A DNA stretch of 64,000 nt, from positions 1 to 64,000 of the forward strand of contig NZ_LMOL01000023.1 of the NCBI RefSeq assembly GCF_001424565.1, given 5' to 3'. The translations under genes and the position numbers were made by a program. Position 1 is the stretch's first letter; each line of letters begins with the position of its first letter. Below, in pieces: positions 45,298-54,381 of this stretch. The notes below the pieces were generated by a model. The model made no database searches and had not been told where the DNA came from. It saw only the letters and a list, made by a program, of their open reading frames with translations. Source of the DNA: Arthrobacter sp. Leaf141 (lineage in GTDB: Bacteria > Actinomycetota > Actinomycetes > Actinomycetales > Micrococcaceae).

Positions 45298-46203
45298 ATG
45301 AATAGCTTCGAGGAAGACACCACCGAACCGGGTGCCGTACCGGGGCAGGAGCGGTTCCTGCAGCCTGTGGCTGAGGGACGGCGCGTAACAGTGATGCTTG
45401 CAGCTTTCGAAGGCTGGAACGATGCGGGGGAAGCGGCCAGCGACTCCCTGCGCTACCTGAATAAGCTCTGGGGCGGCAAAAAGGCGGCGTCGATAGATGC
45501 CGACGAATATTACGACTTCCAGTTCACCCGGCCCACCGTCCGCCGGAATGCGGCGGGTGAACGCAAGATCAAGTGGCCGTCCACCCGGATCTACAAAGCC
45601 AGCGCCCCCAGCTCCAATGTGGACGTGATTTTTGTCCAGGGCACGGAGCCGTCCTATAAGTGGCGGGCCTATACCGCCGAACTGCTGGTCCACGCCGAAG
45701 CGCTGCACGTCGATTACGTGGTGTTGGTGGGGGCATTGCTCGCGGATGTTCCGCACAGCCGGCCCATCCCCGTCAGCACCTCGTCCGACGACGGTCCGCT
45801 CCGGGAGCGGATGAACCTGGAGGCCTCCCAGTACGAAGGTCCGGTGGGCATCGTCGGCGTCCTGTCCGAGGTGGCGCTCCTGGCCGGCCTTCCCACCATC
45901 TCGCTGTGGGCTGCGGTGCCGCACTATGTGGCCCAGGCGCCATCTCCCAAGGCACAGCTTGCCCTGCTGCACCGGATCGAGGAGCTGCTCCAGGTCCCGC
46001 TGGACATCCACGAGCTGGCTGAGGAATCCGATGCCTGGGAGCGGGGCGTGGATGAGCTCGCCACCGAGGACCCCGAGATCGCCGCCTATGTCCGGCAACT
46101 GGAAGAAGCCAAGGACACCGCCGACCTGCCGGAGGCCACCGGGGAGTCCATCGCCCGGGAATTCGAGCGTTACCTCAAGCGGCGCGGCCAGGACCGGCCC
46201 TGA
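45298..46203 (+). CDS. PAC2 family protein
   Basis: Encodes 301 residues. The N-terminal MLAAFEGWNDAGEAASDSLRYL and TEPSYKWRAYTAELL segments match the PAC2 family, relatives of the eukaryotic proteasome-assembly chaperone 2. The C-terminus is acidic and helical with a possible coiled coil. Actinobacterial members lie near proteasome and mshC genes, as here. Biochemical function is unknown. Confidence 0.85.
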   Translation: MNSFEEDTTEPGAVPGQERFLQPVAEGRRVTVMLAAFEGWNDAGEAASDSLRYLNKLWGGKKAASIDADEYYDFQFTRPTVRRNAAGERKIKWPSTRIYKASAPSSNVDVIFVQGTEPSYKWRAYTAELLVHAEALHVDYVVLVGALLADVPHSRPIPVSTSSDDGPLRERMNLEASQYEGPVGIVGVLSEVALLAGLPTISLWAAVPHYVAQAPSPKAQLALLHRIEELLQVPLDIHELAEESDAWERGVDELATEDPEIAAYVRQLEEAKDTADLPEATGESIAREFERYLKRRGQDRP

Positions 46204-46210
46204 TTGCAGA

Positions 46211-46239
46211 GCGGCGCCGGTCCTGGGGACCGGCGCCGC
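46211..46239. terminator. bidirectional stem-loop between PAC2 gene and mshC
   Basis: GCGGCGCCGGTCC pairs perfectly with GGACCGGCGCCGC around a TGG loop, directly after the PAC2 stop and before the convergent mshC stop. No T-tract on either side. Confidence 0.65.
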
Positions 46240-46259
46240 ATCAGGATTGCTGACCCGGG

Positions 46260-47537
46260 CTAGAGCACAACACCCAGCAGGGCGTCCACGGCGTCGCTGA
46301 CCAGCGCCTGGTCGGTCAAACTTGCCGGACCGCCGTCGGACATTGCCTGCTGCGACCACTGGGACACCGCAGCCACGGCGGCGGGGGCGTTGAGGTCCGC
46401 GGCGAGGGCGTCGCGCATCCGGGCGACCAACGGCGCCGCAGAGCCTTCCGGCGCATGCCCGAGCGCCTGGCGCCACAGGCTGATCTCCGCTTTGGCTGCG
46501 GCGAAGCCTTCGTCAGTCCAGGACCAGTCCGAGCGGTAGTGGTGGGCCAGGATAGCCAGCCGGATCGCTGCGGGGTCCTCCCCCGCTGCACGCAGCCGGG
46601 ACACCAGCACCAGGTTTCCCTTGGACTTGCTCATCTTCTCGCCGTCCAGGCCCACCATGCCGGCATGTGCATAGTGCCGGGCCAGCGGAACACCGGCCAG
46701 GGAGTATGCATGTCCGGCCCCCATCTCGTGGTGCGGGAAGACCAGGTCCGAGCCGCCGCCCTGCACTGTGAACGGGGCCGGCAGATACTGCTGTGCGATG
46801 ACGGTGCACTCGATGTGCCAGCCGGGCCTGCCGGCGCCAAGGCTTGCGCCGGGCCAGTGGGGTTCGCCCTCGCGGGCCACCCGCCACAGCAGCGGGTCGA
46901 GTGCCTGCCGCTTCCCGGCCCGGCCGGGGTCGCCGCCACGCTCGGCAAAGAGCTCCAGCATTTCACTTTCGGCGAGCCCGGAGATGGCGCCCAACGTCCA
47001 TGCATCGGGTGCCACCGACTGCTTTCCCGCGGCCTCAACGTCGTAATAAACGTCGCCGTCCGGTTCACCGTTGCTGCCCTGGACGGTGTAGGCCAGGCCA
47101 AGTGCCACCAGCTTTTCCACGGCGGGAACAATCAGGGCGATGGATTCCACGGCGCCCACGTAACGGTCCGGGGCCAGGACGTTCAAGGCTTCCATGTCCG
47201 TCTGGAAGAGTTCGATCTGGCTGGCGGCCAGGTCCCGCCAGTCAACGCCGGTGGCGGTGGCCCGTTCCAGCAGTGGATCATCCACGTCGGTGACGTTCTG
47301 GACGTACGCAACCCGGTGGCCGGCGTCGCGCCACACGCGGTTCAGCAGGTCGAAGGCGACGTAGCTGGCGGCGTGGCCCATGTGGGTGGCGTCGTACGGG
47401 GTAATGCCGCAGACGTACATCGAGGGCGACGGGCCAACATGCAGCGCAGTTTCGCGGCCTGCTGCGGTGTCGAACAACCGGATGGCAGGCATGCTTCCGG
47501 GCAGGGTTGGAACGGGGCGGGAGGTCCAGGATTTCAC
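46260..47537 (-). CDS. mshC: MshC, cysteine:GlcN-Ins ligase of mycothiol synthesis
   Basis: Encodes 425 residues from a GTG. It ligates cysteine to GlcN-Ins, the third step toward mycothiol, and is related to cysteinyl-tRNA synthetase. Motifs are [17 protein letters not shown] with zinc ligand Cys, [10 protein letters not shown], and the KMSKSKGN signature. It lacks the anticodon-binding domain of CysS, which separates it from the synthetase. Its presence shows that the organism uses mycothiol as its main thiol. Confidence 0.95.
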   Translation of the reverse strand: MKSWTSRPVPTLPGSMPAIRLFDTAAGRETALHVGPSPSMYVCGITPYDATHMGHAASYVAFDLLNRVWRDAGHRVAYVQNVTDVDDPLLERATATGVDWRDLAASQIELFQTDMEALNVLAPDRYVGAVESIALIVPAVEKLVALGLAYTVQGSNGEPDGDVYYDVEAAGKQSVAPDAWTLGAISGLAESEMLELFAERGGDPGRAGKRQALDPLLWRVAREGEPHWPGASLGAGRPGWHIECTVIAQQYLPAPFTVQGGGSDLVFPHHEMGAGHAYSLAGVPLARHYAHAGMVGLDGEKMSKSKGNLVLVSRLRAAGEDPAAIRLAILAHHYRSDWSWTDEGFAAAKAEISLWRQALGHAPEGSAAPLVARMRDALAADLNAPAAVAAVSQWSQQAMSDGGPASLTDQALVSDAVDALLGVVL

Positions 47538-47552
47538 AGGGCAAGCCTAGTG

Positions 47553-48386
47553 CTACGCGGCGATGACACCGAAACCGAGCAGGATGTACAGGGCGAGGCC
47601 CAGGAGGATCCGGTACCAGACAAAGAGCCGGTAGCTGCGGGTGGAAACGAATTTCAGGAACCAGCCGATGATCACATAGCCCACCACAAAGGCGATGACG
47701 GTTGCCAGAGCGGTTTCGGGCAGGCCGTACGGGCCGGTCAGCCCGTCCTTGGACACCACCTTGTACAACTGGTACAGCCCGCTGCCGAACACGGCCGGGA
47801 TGGCCAGGAGGAAGGAGTAGCGGGCCGCCGCTTCCCGGTTGTAGCCCATCAGGAGCCCCGCGGTGATGGTTCCGCCGGACCGTGACACGCCTGGAATCAG
47901 GGCCATGGCCTGGGCGAGGCCAAAGAAGATGCCGTGCTTGTAGGTCAGCTGGGTGAGGTCCCGCTCCTGCTTGCCCACGGCGTCGGCCACGGCAAGGATC
48001 AGGCCGAAGACGATCAGCATGGTGGCCACGATCCACATGCTGCGGAGCACGGACTCGATCTGGTCCTGGAACAGCAGGCCCAGCACGATGATGGGCAGGC
48101 TGCCCAGGATCACCAGCCAGCCCATGCGGGCGTCGGGATCCTGCCGGGAGACTTTGCCGCTCAGGGATCCGGCCCAGGCTTTGACGATCCGGACAATGTC
48201 CCGCCAGAAATACACCAGCACGGCCGTCTCGGTACCCAGTTGGGTGATGGCGGTGAACGCCGCCCCCGGATCAGCGGCGCCGGGCAGGAACTGCCCCACA
48301 ATCCGCAGATGCGCGCTTGACGAGATGGGTAGAAATTCGGTCAGTCCCTGCACTAGGCCCAGCAGGGCCACCTCAAACCAGTTCAC
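47553..48386 (-). CDS. uppP: undecaprenyl-diphosphatase UppP (BacA)
   Basis: Encodes 277 residues, about eight membrane helices. It dephosphorylates undecaprenyl diphosphate to recycle the cell-wall lipid carrier and confers bacitracin tolerance. Both active-site motifs are present: [14 protein letters not shown] and [13 protein letters not shown] start. It lies 15 bases upstream of mshC on the same strand, so it is probably cotranscribed. Confidence 0.95.
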   Translation of the reverse strand: MNWFEVALLGLVQGLTEFLPISSSAHLRIVGQFLPGAADPGAAFTAITQLGTETAVLVYFWRDIVRIVKAWAGSLSGKVSRQDPDARMGWLVILGSLPIIVLGLLFQDQIESVLRSMWIVATMLIVFGLILAVADAVGKQERDLTQLTYKHGIFFGLAQAMALIPGVSRSGGTITAGLLMGYNREAAARYSFLLAIPAVFGSGLYQLYKVVSKDGLTGPYGLPETALATVIAFVVGYVIIGWFLKFVSTRSYRLFVWYRILLGLALYILLGFGVIAA

Positions 48387-48438
48387 GGTAAGACCCTACG
48401 TCATGGGCAGCTGTACTCCAGCCCGTAAGCTTGCAGCT

Positions 48439-49377
48439 ATGCAGCAGCGTTACGTCGGCAACAGTGGTTTGCGAGTCTCCGCCCTTTCGCTGGGCACCAT
48501 GTCCTGGGGCGCCGGAACAGACGAGCAGGACGCCGCGGCGCTGCTCCGCACCTTCCTCGACGCCGGCGGCCGGCTGGTGGACACCGCAGCGTCCTATGCC
48601 GACGGCCAGTCCGAAGCCATCATCGGGTCCCTGCTGAATGATGTGGTGGCCAGGACGGAAATTTCGATTTCCACCAAGGCAGGAATGACGACGCCGGCCG
48701 GCCGGCTCGCCGTCGACGCGTCCCGCAACGCCATGCTCACCGGCCTCGACGCCAGCCTGGCGCGGCTGGGCACCGACTATGTGGACGTCTGGTTTGCCCA
48801 GGCCTGGGACGGAAACGTTCCGCTGGAGGAAACCCTGTCCGCCCTGGAATTCGCTGTCCGCTCCGGCCGGGCACGCTACGCGGGAGTGTCCAACTTCAGC
48901 GGCTGGCAGGCCGCCAAAGCCGCTGCGATCGCCGGTTTCCCGTTGGTGGCGGCGCAGGCGGAGTACTCCCTGCTGCAGCGCAAACCCGAAACCGAACTGG
49001 TCCCCGCCATTGAGGACGCAGGCCTTGGCCTGATGGCGTGGGCCCCGCTGGGCCGGGGCGTCCTCACCGGTAAGTACCGCGGCAGCATCCCCTCCGGTTC
49101 ACGCGCCGCGTCGGCGGCCGATGCCTCCTATGTGGAGGCGTACCTCGACGAGCCGGCGTCGCGGACCGTGGAAGCTGCCTGCATGGCAGCCAAGGGCCTG
49201 GGCCGTTCCGCCCTGGACGTGTCCCTCAGCTGGCTGCTCCGCCAGCCCGGCGTGGCCACGGCTGTGGTGGGGCCGCGCACACCGGTACAGCTCAAGGAGA
49301 TCCTGGACGCGCAGCTGACGCCGCTGCCACCGGAAATCTCCAGCGCCCTGGATGACGTGTCCTTCAAGGCGGCTTAG
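48439..49377 (+). CDS. aldo/keto reductase
   Basis: Encodes 312 residues of an (alpha/beta)8-barrel reductase. The N-terminal RYVGNSGLRVSALSLGTMSWG, catalytic Asp and Tyr region DTAASYADGQSE, and ISTKAG with the catalytic Lys are present. The position where AKRs normally have His (LYQLH) reads VWFAQAW, so the fourth catalytic residue seems replaced by Gln. The C-terminal RSALDVSLSWLLRQPGVATAVVGPRTPVQL binds NADPH. Substrate unknown. Confidence 0.88.
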   Translation: MQQRYVGNSGLRVSALSLGTMSWGAGTDEQDAAALLRTFLDAGGRLVDTAASYADGQSEAIIGSLLNDVVARTEISISTKAGMTTPAGRLAVDASRNAMLTGLDASLARLGTDYVDVWFAQAWDGNVPLEETLSALEFAVRSGRARYAGVSNFSGWQAAKAAAIAGFPLVAAQAEYSLLQRKPETELVPAIEDAGLGLMAWAPLGRGVLTGKYRGSIPSGSRAASAADASYVEAYLDEPASRTVEAACMAAKGLGRSALDVSLSWLLRQPGVATAVVGPRTPVQLKEILDAQLTPLPPEISSALDDVSFKAA

Positions 49378-49631
49378 TCCTCGAGAATTTCGAGGTCCTC
49401 GTCCGCGTCACTTTCCTCGTCCTCGTCCTCGTCATCAAAGATCTGGAGCGGGGTCACTTCGTTGTACGCTTCGTAAAGAGCGTCCTCATAGACTTCGAAA
49501 GCATCTGCTACCGCAAAAAATGCTGCTTCCACTGAGGGGTCACCATCTCCACGGCGGTTGGATGCTGCTATAAGGTGTTCTTCCAAAGCGGTGGTCAGGG
49601 ACGAAAGCGCGACACGCGGATCGATGCTCAT
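49374..49631 (-). CDS. conserved small acidic protein
   Basis: Encodes 85 residues. A helical N-terminus (ALSSLTTALEEHLIAASNRRGDGDPSVEAAFFAVADAFEV in composition) precedes a strongly acidic tail with runs of Asp and Glu. The stop overlaps the aldo/keto reductase stop by four bases on the opposite strand. Small acidic proteins of this kind are common in Micrococcaceae; function unknown. Confidence 0.7.
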   Translation of the reverse strand: MSIDPRVALSSLTTALEEHLIAASNRRGDGDPSVEAAFFAVADAFEVYEDALYEAYNEVTPLQIFDDEDEDEESDADEDLEILED

Positions 49632-49670
49632 GACAACACGCTAGCCGGAAAAGGACGAAAATGGAGAGCA

Positions 49671-49904
49671 ATGAAGGAACAATTTCTCACCAGCTCGGTC
49701 CAGCGGGAACGGGACTATCTTCGCCAGTACGAGTACCTCGTCCTGACGGTCAGCCCTGAGGATTCACTGCCTGAGGCGAGGCGCAGGCTTGTTGAACATT
49801 CCGAGTACGGCAAATGGGAGCTTGAGCGCAGCCGGCTGTACGTGGGTGGCGGCAGGCGGTTCTGGCTCCGCCGCCGGGTGATGCAGGTCCAGCGGACCGT
49901 TTAG
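49671..49904 (+). CDS. DUF5703 family protein
   Basis: Encodes 77 residues. The segment YEYLVLTVSPEDSLPEARRRLVEHSEYGKWELERSRLYVGG with terminal Arg-rich RRFWLRRRVMQVQR matches the DUF5703 pattern. Soluble, very basic at the end; function unknown. It is divergent from the acidic protein gene and the two share a 39-base intergenic space. Confidence 0.8.
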   Translation: MKEQFLTSSVQRERDYLRQYEYLVLTVSPEDSLPEARRRLVEHSEYGKWELERSRLYVGGGRRFWLRRRVMQVQRTV

Positions 49905-49912
49905 GTCCCGGT

Positions 49913-51073
49913 TCAGTCCGCCAACGGCCCCAACCAGGCGTTGGCCACGGTGTTGTGCGCGCTCTCGTCATCCGAGGGGTGGAACATTCCCGCCAGCACG
50001 TCGCGGTAGAGGCGTTCCAGCTCCGAGCCCCGGAAGTAGCTGGACCCGCCGCTGACCCGGATGGCCAGGTCCACTACGCGGCGCGCAGTTTCGGTGGCGT
50101 TGACCTTCAGGCCCACCAGCTTGGGGAACCATTGCCCGCCATGGTCAACCAGCCGGTCCACGTCAGCAGCCACTGACTGCAGCTGCGGGTACAGGTTGTC
50201 CATCGCCATGGCCGCCTCCGCAACCTTCCACCGGATGTCCGGGTCCTGGGCGTAGCTCCTGCCGCCGTTCTTCAGCGAGGTGCGCCGCTTGGCGGTTTCA
50301 ACACCCACAGTGAGCGCACGTTCCCCCAGCCCGGTATATACGGCCGCCAGCAGCGTTTCGAAGCACGCAAAGATGGCGAAAACCAGCGGGTCCGGATTGG
50401 GCCCCACGGGGAGCTTGCGGAAGATCCGGTCCGCCGTCACCACGGCACCGGCCAGGACGGTGGTGCCCGACTGGCTGGCGCGCATGCCCAGGGTGTCCCA
50501 GTCGTCCTTGATGAGGTAGCCCGGAGTGTCCCTGGTCATGAACCCGTGCACCAGTTCACCCTCGCCGTCCCGGCCGGCAGCGTCCTTGCCGAAGATCCCC
50601 AGCCGCGTCCAGGCCGGCGACAGGCTGGTGAAGATTTTGGTCCCCGTAAACGAGTAGCCACCATCGGGCAGCGGTTCGGCGACCGTGCGCGAGTCGAACA
50701 GGACGGAATCGTTTCCGGCCTCCGAGTTACCGAAGGCAAAGACCTCCCCCTGCGCCGCCTCCGCCAGGATGAAGTCCAGGGAGTGGTCGCCCCGGGCGCC
50801 GAGGACGCGGGCGACGCCGGTCCACACCAGGTGCATGTTGACCGCCAGGGCCGTGGCCGGGGCCGCCGTGGACAGCCGCCGCTGGCACTGCGCCGCGGCT
50901 TCGAGGCCAAGGCCCAGGCCGCCGTCGTCCGTGGGGACAAACAGTTTCAGGTAACCGGCGGCTGCCAGCTCCGCCAGGTCTTCGTGGAAGAAGGCGTTGT
51001 CCCGGTCATAGCCGGCCGCCCTGCCCCTGATACGTTCCAGCAGGGGGTCCGGCAGGACATCCTCGGGGGTCAC
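49913..51073 (-). CDS. acyl-CoA dehydrogenase
   Basis: Encodes 386 residues from a GTG. The fold has the N-terminal helical domain, the FAD/substrate segment VFAFGNSEAGNDSVL, GTKIFTSLSPAWTRLGIFG, LGMRASQSGTTVL and a C-terminal helical bundle ending with YRDVLAGMFHPS. The usual catalytic Glu near the C-terminus is not obvious, so it could be a DszC-type flavin-dependent enzyme rather than a beta-oxidation dehydrogenase. It starts 11 bases after the M20 peptidase gene. Confidence 0.8.
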   Translation of the reverse strand: MTPEDVLPDPLLERIRGRAAGYDRDNAFFHEDLAELAAAGYLKLFVPTDDGGLGLGLEAAAQCQRRLSTAAPATALAVNMHLVWTGVARVLGARGDHSLDFILAEAAQGEVFAFGNSEAGNDSVLFDSRTVAEPLPDGGYSFTGTKIFTSLSPAWTRLGIFGKDAAGRDGEGELVHGFMTRDTPGYLIKDDWDTLGMRASQSGTTVLAGAVVTADRIFRKLPVGPNPDPLVFAIFACFETLLAAVYTGLGERALTVGVETAKRRTSLKNGGRSYAQDPDIRWKVAEAAMAMDNLYPQLQSVAADVDRLVDHGGQWFPKLVGLKVNATETARRVVDLAIRVSGGSSYFRGSELERLYRDVLAGMFHPSDDESAHNTVANAWLGPLAD

Positions 51074-51084
51074 GACGGCACCTG

Positions 51085-52389
51085 TCAGTAGTTGGTGAGC
51101 AGCGTGTCCAGGACCCTGGCCCCGAACTTCAGCGAATCGGCGGGCACACGCTCGTCCACGCCGTGGAACATGCCCGTGAAGTCAAGGTCGTCCGGGAGCA
51201 TCAGGGGCGCGAAACCGTAGCCGGTGATACCAAGCCGGCTCAGGGATTTGTTGTCCGTGCCGCCCGAAAGGGTATAGGGCAGGACCTTGGCGCCGGGGTC
51301 CTCGGAATGGAGCGCATCGATCATGGAGTCAACCAGGTTGCCGGCGAAGGGCACCTCGAGGGAGACGTCCTGGTGGACGTAGCTGACGTCGACGCCGGCC
51401 CCGGCGAGGTCGCGGACAATCTCCAGGACGCGGTCCTGCTGGCCGGGCAGCGTGCGGCAGTCGATCAGGGCTTCGGCGGATTCGGGGATGACGTTGTGCT
51501 TGTAGCCGCCCTTGAGGAGGGTGGGGTTGGTGGTGTTCTGCAGCGTTGCGCCCACAAAGCGGGCCACGGTGCCCAACTGGTCCAGCAGCAGGTCCGGGTT
51601 GTCCGCATCAAATTCGACGCCGGTCAGTTCCGTGACGCCATCCAAGAACTGGCGCGTGGTGGGCGTCAATTCGATGGGCCACTTGTAGTCGCCGATGCGG
51701 GTGACGGCGGCGGCGAGCCTGGTGACCGCATTGTCGGTGTTGATCTGCGAGCCGTGGCCGGCCCGGCCGTGCGCCACGAGGCGCAGCCAGGAGATGCCTT
51801 TTTCGGCGGTCTGCAGGAGATAGGTGCGCTGCCCGCCGATGGTGGCCGAGAAGCCGCCCACCTCGGAGATCGCTTCGGTGGCGCCTTCGAAGAGTTCGGG
51901 GCGTTTATCCACCGCGTAGCGGGCGCCGTACTCGCCACCGGCTTCCTCGTCGGCGAAAAACGCAAAGATGATGTCGCGCTTGGGCTTTTTGCCGGACCGG
52001 GCGAAGCCGCGCAGTACGGACAGGATCATGGCGTCCATGTCCTTCATGTCCACCGCGCCGCGGCCCCAGATCAGTCCATCCTTGAGCTCGGCGCCAAACG
52101 GGTCCACTGACCACTGGTCGCGCAGGGCGGGGACCACGTCCAGGTGGCCGTGGACCACCAGGGCACTGGCGGCCGGGTCTTCGCCGGCCATCCTGGTGAC
52201 AACGTTGGCCCGGCCGGGTGCGGACTCGAAGATCTCAGCGGAGAGGCCCACCTCTTCAATCAGGCCTGCCGCGTATTCGGCGGCCGCACGCTCCCCCGGA
52301 CCCGATCCATCGCCGTAGTTCGAAGTGTCGATCCGGATGAGGTCCTGGCAGATCCGGACAACTTCATCCTCAGGCAGGACGTCAGGCAT
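51085..52389 (-). CDS. M20 family metallopeptidase
   Basis: Encodes 434 residues. A dinuclear zinc aminoacylase-type peptidase: ligands in VVHGHLDVVPA, WGRGAVDMKD and the catalytic Glu-Glu pair FFADEEAGGEYGA, then a dimerisation insert (RAGHGSQINTDNAVTRL) and a final ligand in LSGGTDNKSLSRLGI. The ATG follows GAGGAG. It may act as a dipeptidase or deacylase. The following acyl-CoA dehydrogenase is probably cotranscribed. Confidence 0.9.
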   Translation of the reverse strand: MPDVLPEDEVVRICQDLIRIDTSNYGDGSGPGERAAAEYAAGLIEEVGLSAEIFESAPGRANVVTRMAGEDPAASALVVHGHLDVVPALRDQWSVDPFGAELKDGLIWGRGAVDMKDMDAMILSVLRGFARSGKKPKRDIIFAFFADEEAGGEYGARYAVDKRPELFEGATEAISEVGGFSATIGGQRTYLLQTAEKGISWLRLVAHGRAGHGSQINTDNAVTRLAAAVTRIGDYKWPIELTPTTRQFLDGVTELTGVEFDADNPDLLLDQLGTVARFVGATLQNTTNPTLLKGGYKHNVIPESAEALIDCRTLPGQQDRVLEIVRDLAGAGVDVSYVHQDVSLEVPFAGNLVDSMIDALHSEDPGAKVLPYTLSGGTDNKSLSRLGITGYGFAPLMLPDDLDFTGMFHGVDERVPADSLKFGARVLDTLLTNY

Positions 52390-52568
52390 GGAAAACTCCT
52401 CGGGTTTGGTGGCTGGTGGGGTGTTCCCAACTGCTGCCCTCAGCCTACCCACACGCCCCCCACAGGCGCCGATTCCATGTTTCGGGAAAGTTCATGTTAG
52501 AGTTTTTCTCGCTGCTTCCGAGAGATGCGAAACGCCGAAAGGCGGGAAACGTCGTCGGGAAACACCCT

Positions 52569-52651
52569 GCGCGGGTGGCGGAATGGCAGACGCGCTAGCT
52601 TGAGGTGCTAGTCCTCGAAAGGGGGTGGGGGTTCAAGTCCCCCTCCGCGCA
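52569..52651 (+). tRNA. tRNA-Leu (GAG anticodon)
   Basis: Acceptor arms GCGCGGG and TCCGCGC pair (one G-U), followed by A73. The D arm has TGGCGGAATGGCAGACGCG, the anticodon stem is CTAGC/GCTAG around TTGAGGT with GAG, a long variable arm marks type II, and the T loop reads GGTTCAAGTCC. CCA is not encoded. Confidence 0.97.
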
Positions 52652-52657
52652 CAAACG

Positions 52658-52695
52658 AAAAACCCCGGAAAATCAATGATTTTCCGGGGTTTTTC
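52658..52695 (+). terminator. Rho-independent terminator of tRNA-Leu
   Basis: A long palindrome, AAAACCCCGG...CCGGGGTTTTT, forms a hairpin with a short loop immediately after the tRNA and ends in TTTTT. Confidence 0.9.
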
Positions 52696-52761
52696 TGCGT
52701 TCCCGGTGTTATGCCATCCGGTGACTCCGCGGCGCCCGGGGATCCGTTACCGCTAAGCAAA

Positions 52762-52795
52762 GCAGGGAGCCCACCGTGAGCGGTGGACTCCCTGC
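52762..52795 (-). terminator. stem-loop downstream of DUF805 gene
   Basis: GCAGGGAG-C-CCACCG pairs with CGGTGG-A-CTCCCTGC around TGAG, 15 bases after the minus-strand stop. On that strand the stem is followed by TTTGCTTA. Confidence 0.55.
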
Positions 52796-52809
52796 CTATG
52801 TTGCGGTGG

Positions 52810-53304
52810 TTAGTTGCCTGTGGGCTGGTCGTAGACCTGCCCGGCCGGGTTGGCCGGCATGAGTGTCAGGATGAAGACTGCCAGCGCGCCCAGGAACGGA
52901 ACGAGGTTGAGCAGGATGAGCCAGCCGCTGAAGTTCCCGTCGTGGAGCCTGCGGACAGTCAACGCCAGGGACGGGACAAAAATGGCCAGGCCCCACAGCA
53001 GGATCAGGGCACCGACAACAAAGAACCCCGGACCGGCCATGGGGCTGCCATTGACATCAGTGGTGGAACTGGTGGCAGCGGCGATCCCTGCCACGATATA
53101 GAGGACGGTGATGACGATGACGTTGGCCAGCGTGAACCACCAGTACTCGCTGCGGCTGGCACGGCCGGAAAACGTGGCGTACTTCTTGAAGAAGCGGCGC
53201 ACGGCCACCGGCAATGAGGCACCGTAGTGCGGTGCCCACAGAGGCACCTCGCCCGTAGGAGCGAAAGCAGCCTGCTGTTGGTCTGGATATTGTGGATAGC
53301 TCAT
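52810..53304 (-). CDS. DUF805 family membrane protein
   Basis: Encodes 164 residues. A Gln-rich N-terminus precedes the DUF805 marker YATFSGRASRSEYWWF and three to four membrane helices, with LTVRRLHDGNFSGWLIL in the second half. Family members are widespread small membrane proteins of unknown function. It stands alone with its own terminator. Confidence 0.88.
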   Translation of the reverse strand: MSYPQYPDQQQAAFAPTGEVPLWAPHYGASLPVAVRRFFKKYATFSGRASRSEYWWFTLANVIVITVLYIVAGIAAATSSTTDVNGSPMAGPGFFVVGALILLWGLAIFVPSLALTVRRLHDGNFSGWLILLNLVPFLGALAVFILTLMPANPAGQVYDQPTGN

Positions 53305-53415
53305 GGGAACCCCCCGGTTGTTCGAGTGATGCGACGTGCTAATAGTAGGGCCTGGCCAGCCTAAATCTGTTCGTTGGAGTAACTTTTGTTCCGGCTGCAG
53401 GGTCAGCCGCGGGAT

Positions 53416-54381
53416 TCACGGCAGGCCCAGGGTCCTGACGGCCGCCAGCACGTCGGCCACCGTTACTCCGAGCAGTGCCGGATCCGGTTCCTGTGCGAAC
53501 GTGTCCCCCCGGCGCAGCGCGGCCCGGGTGAGGACCACGTGCGGTCCCGGTGGCGGACCCCAGATCTCCGGCGGAGCAGGTCCGAAGAGGACAACTGATG
53601 GCGTTCCGTAGGCTGAGGCGAGGTGGGCTGCGCCGGTGTCGGCGGAGACCACCAACCGGGCAGCGGACACAGTGGCCGCGAACTGCGCAAGCGGCAGTTT
53701 TCCAGCGAGTACTGATTCCCCTGGCAGGCCTGCCAGGGTGCAGACCTGAAGTGCCCGGTCCCGTTCGGAACTGCTGCCAGTGAACACCACCGCGTGCCCT
53801 GCCCGGTCCAGGGCCGTTGCCACTGCCGCAAACCGCTCCGCCGGCCACAGCCGGCTTCCGTACGCGGCACCGACATGGAGGACCGTGGCGCCAGGCGCGC
53901 TGCTGGGAACCCTGGGTGTCTGCAGTTGGACATCAAGGGGGTCGGCGGCGACGCCATGCCAGGCCAGCAGCCTGACCCAACGGTCCCGCTCATGCAGGTC
54001 CGCGTCCCACGCAGGACCGTCCCGGTGCAGGCCGCGGTGGCCCATGGTGGTCCGTGCCTGCAGGGCATCGATGCGGCCCTGGCTTTCCGGGCCGCTGCCG
54101 TGAAGGTTGACTGCCACGTCCACCACGCCAGGCGCCAGTGCCAGGGGTTCATCCAATCCGTGGGTGGGCAGGAGTTCGTAGCCGCCCACCAGGTCCAGTG
54201 CTTCCGTGAGCCACCCCTGGGCCGCATACCGCAGGCGGTGGCCCGGGAAGGCACGGCGGAGCCCTTTCAAGGCAGGGACGGCCACCAGTAAGTCGCCGAG
54301 TTTCAAGGCCCGGAGCACCAGCAATTCCGGCTTGGCCTCCCGGATGCCGGCTGCTTCCGGGTGCGCCGTTCCGACGATCAT
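53416..54381 (-). CDS. GT9 glycosyltransferase (heptosyltransferase-like)
   Basis: Encodes 321 residues with a GT-B fold. The N-terminal LLVLRALKLGDLLVAVPALKGLRRAFP and the C-terminal LVVSADTGAAHLASAYGTPSVVLFGP are hallmark GT9 elements. It overlaps the preceding GT9 gene by four bases (ATGA) and the two are related in sequence. The donor sugar and acceptor are unknown. Confidence 0.88.
   Translation of the reverse strand: MIVGTAHPEAAGIREAKPELLVLRALKLGDLLVAVPALKGLRRAFPGHRLRYAAQGWLTEALDLVGGYELLPTHGLDEPLALAPGVVDVAVNLHGSGPESQGRIDALQARTTMGHRGLHRDGPAWDADLHERDRWVRLLAWHGVAADPLDVQLQTPRVPSSAPGATVLHVGAAYGSRLWPAERFAAVATALDRAGHAVVFTGSSSERDRALQVCTLAGLPGESVLAGKLPLAQFAATVSAARLVVSADTGAAHLASAYGTPSVVLFGPAPPEIWGPPPGPHVVLTRAALRRGDTFAQEPDPALLGVTVADVLAAVRTLGLP

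Noticed and set aside
46260..47537. Reading mshC as cysteinyl-tRNA synthetase
   Set aside because: It is too short, lacks the anticodon-binding domain, and lies beside uppP as mshC does in other actinobacteria.
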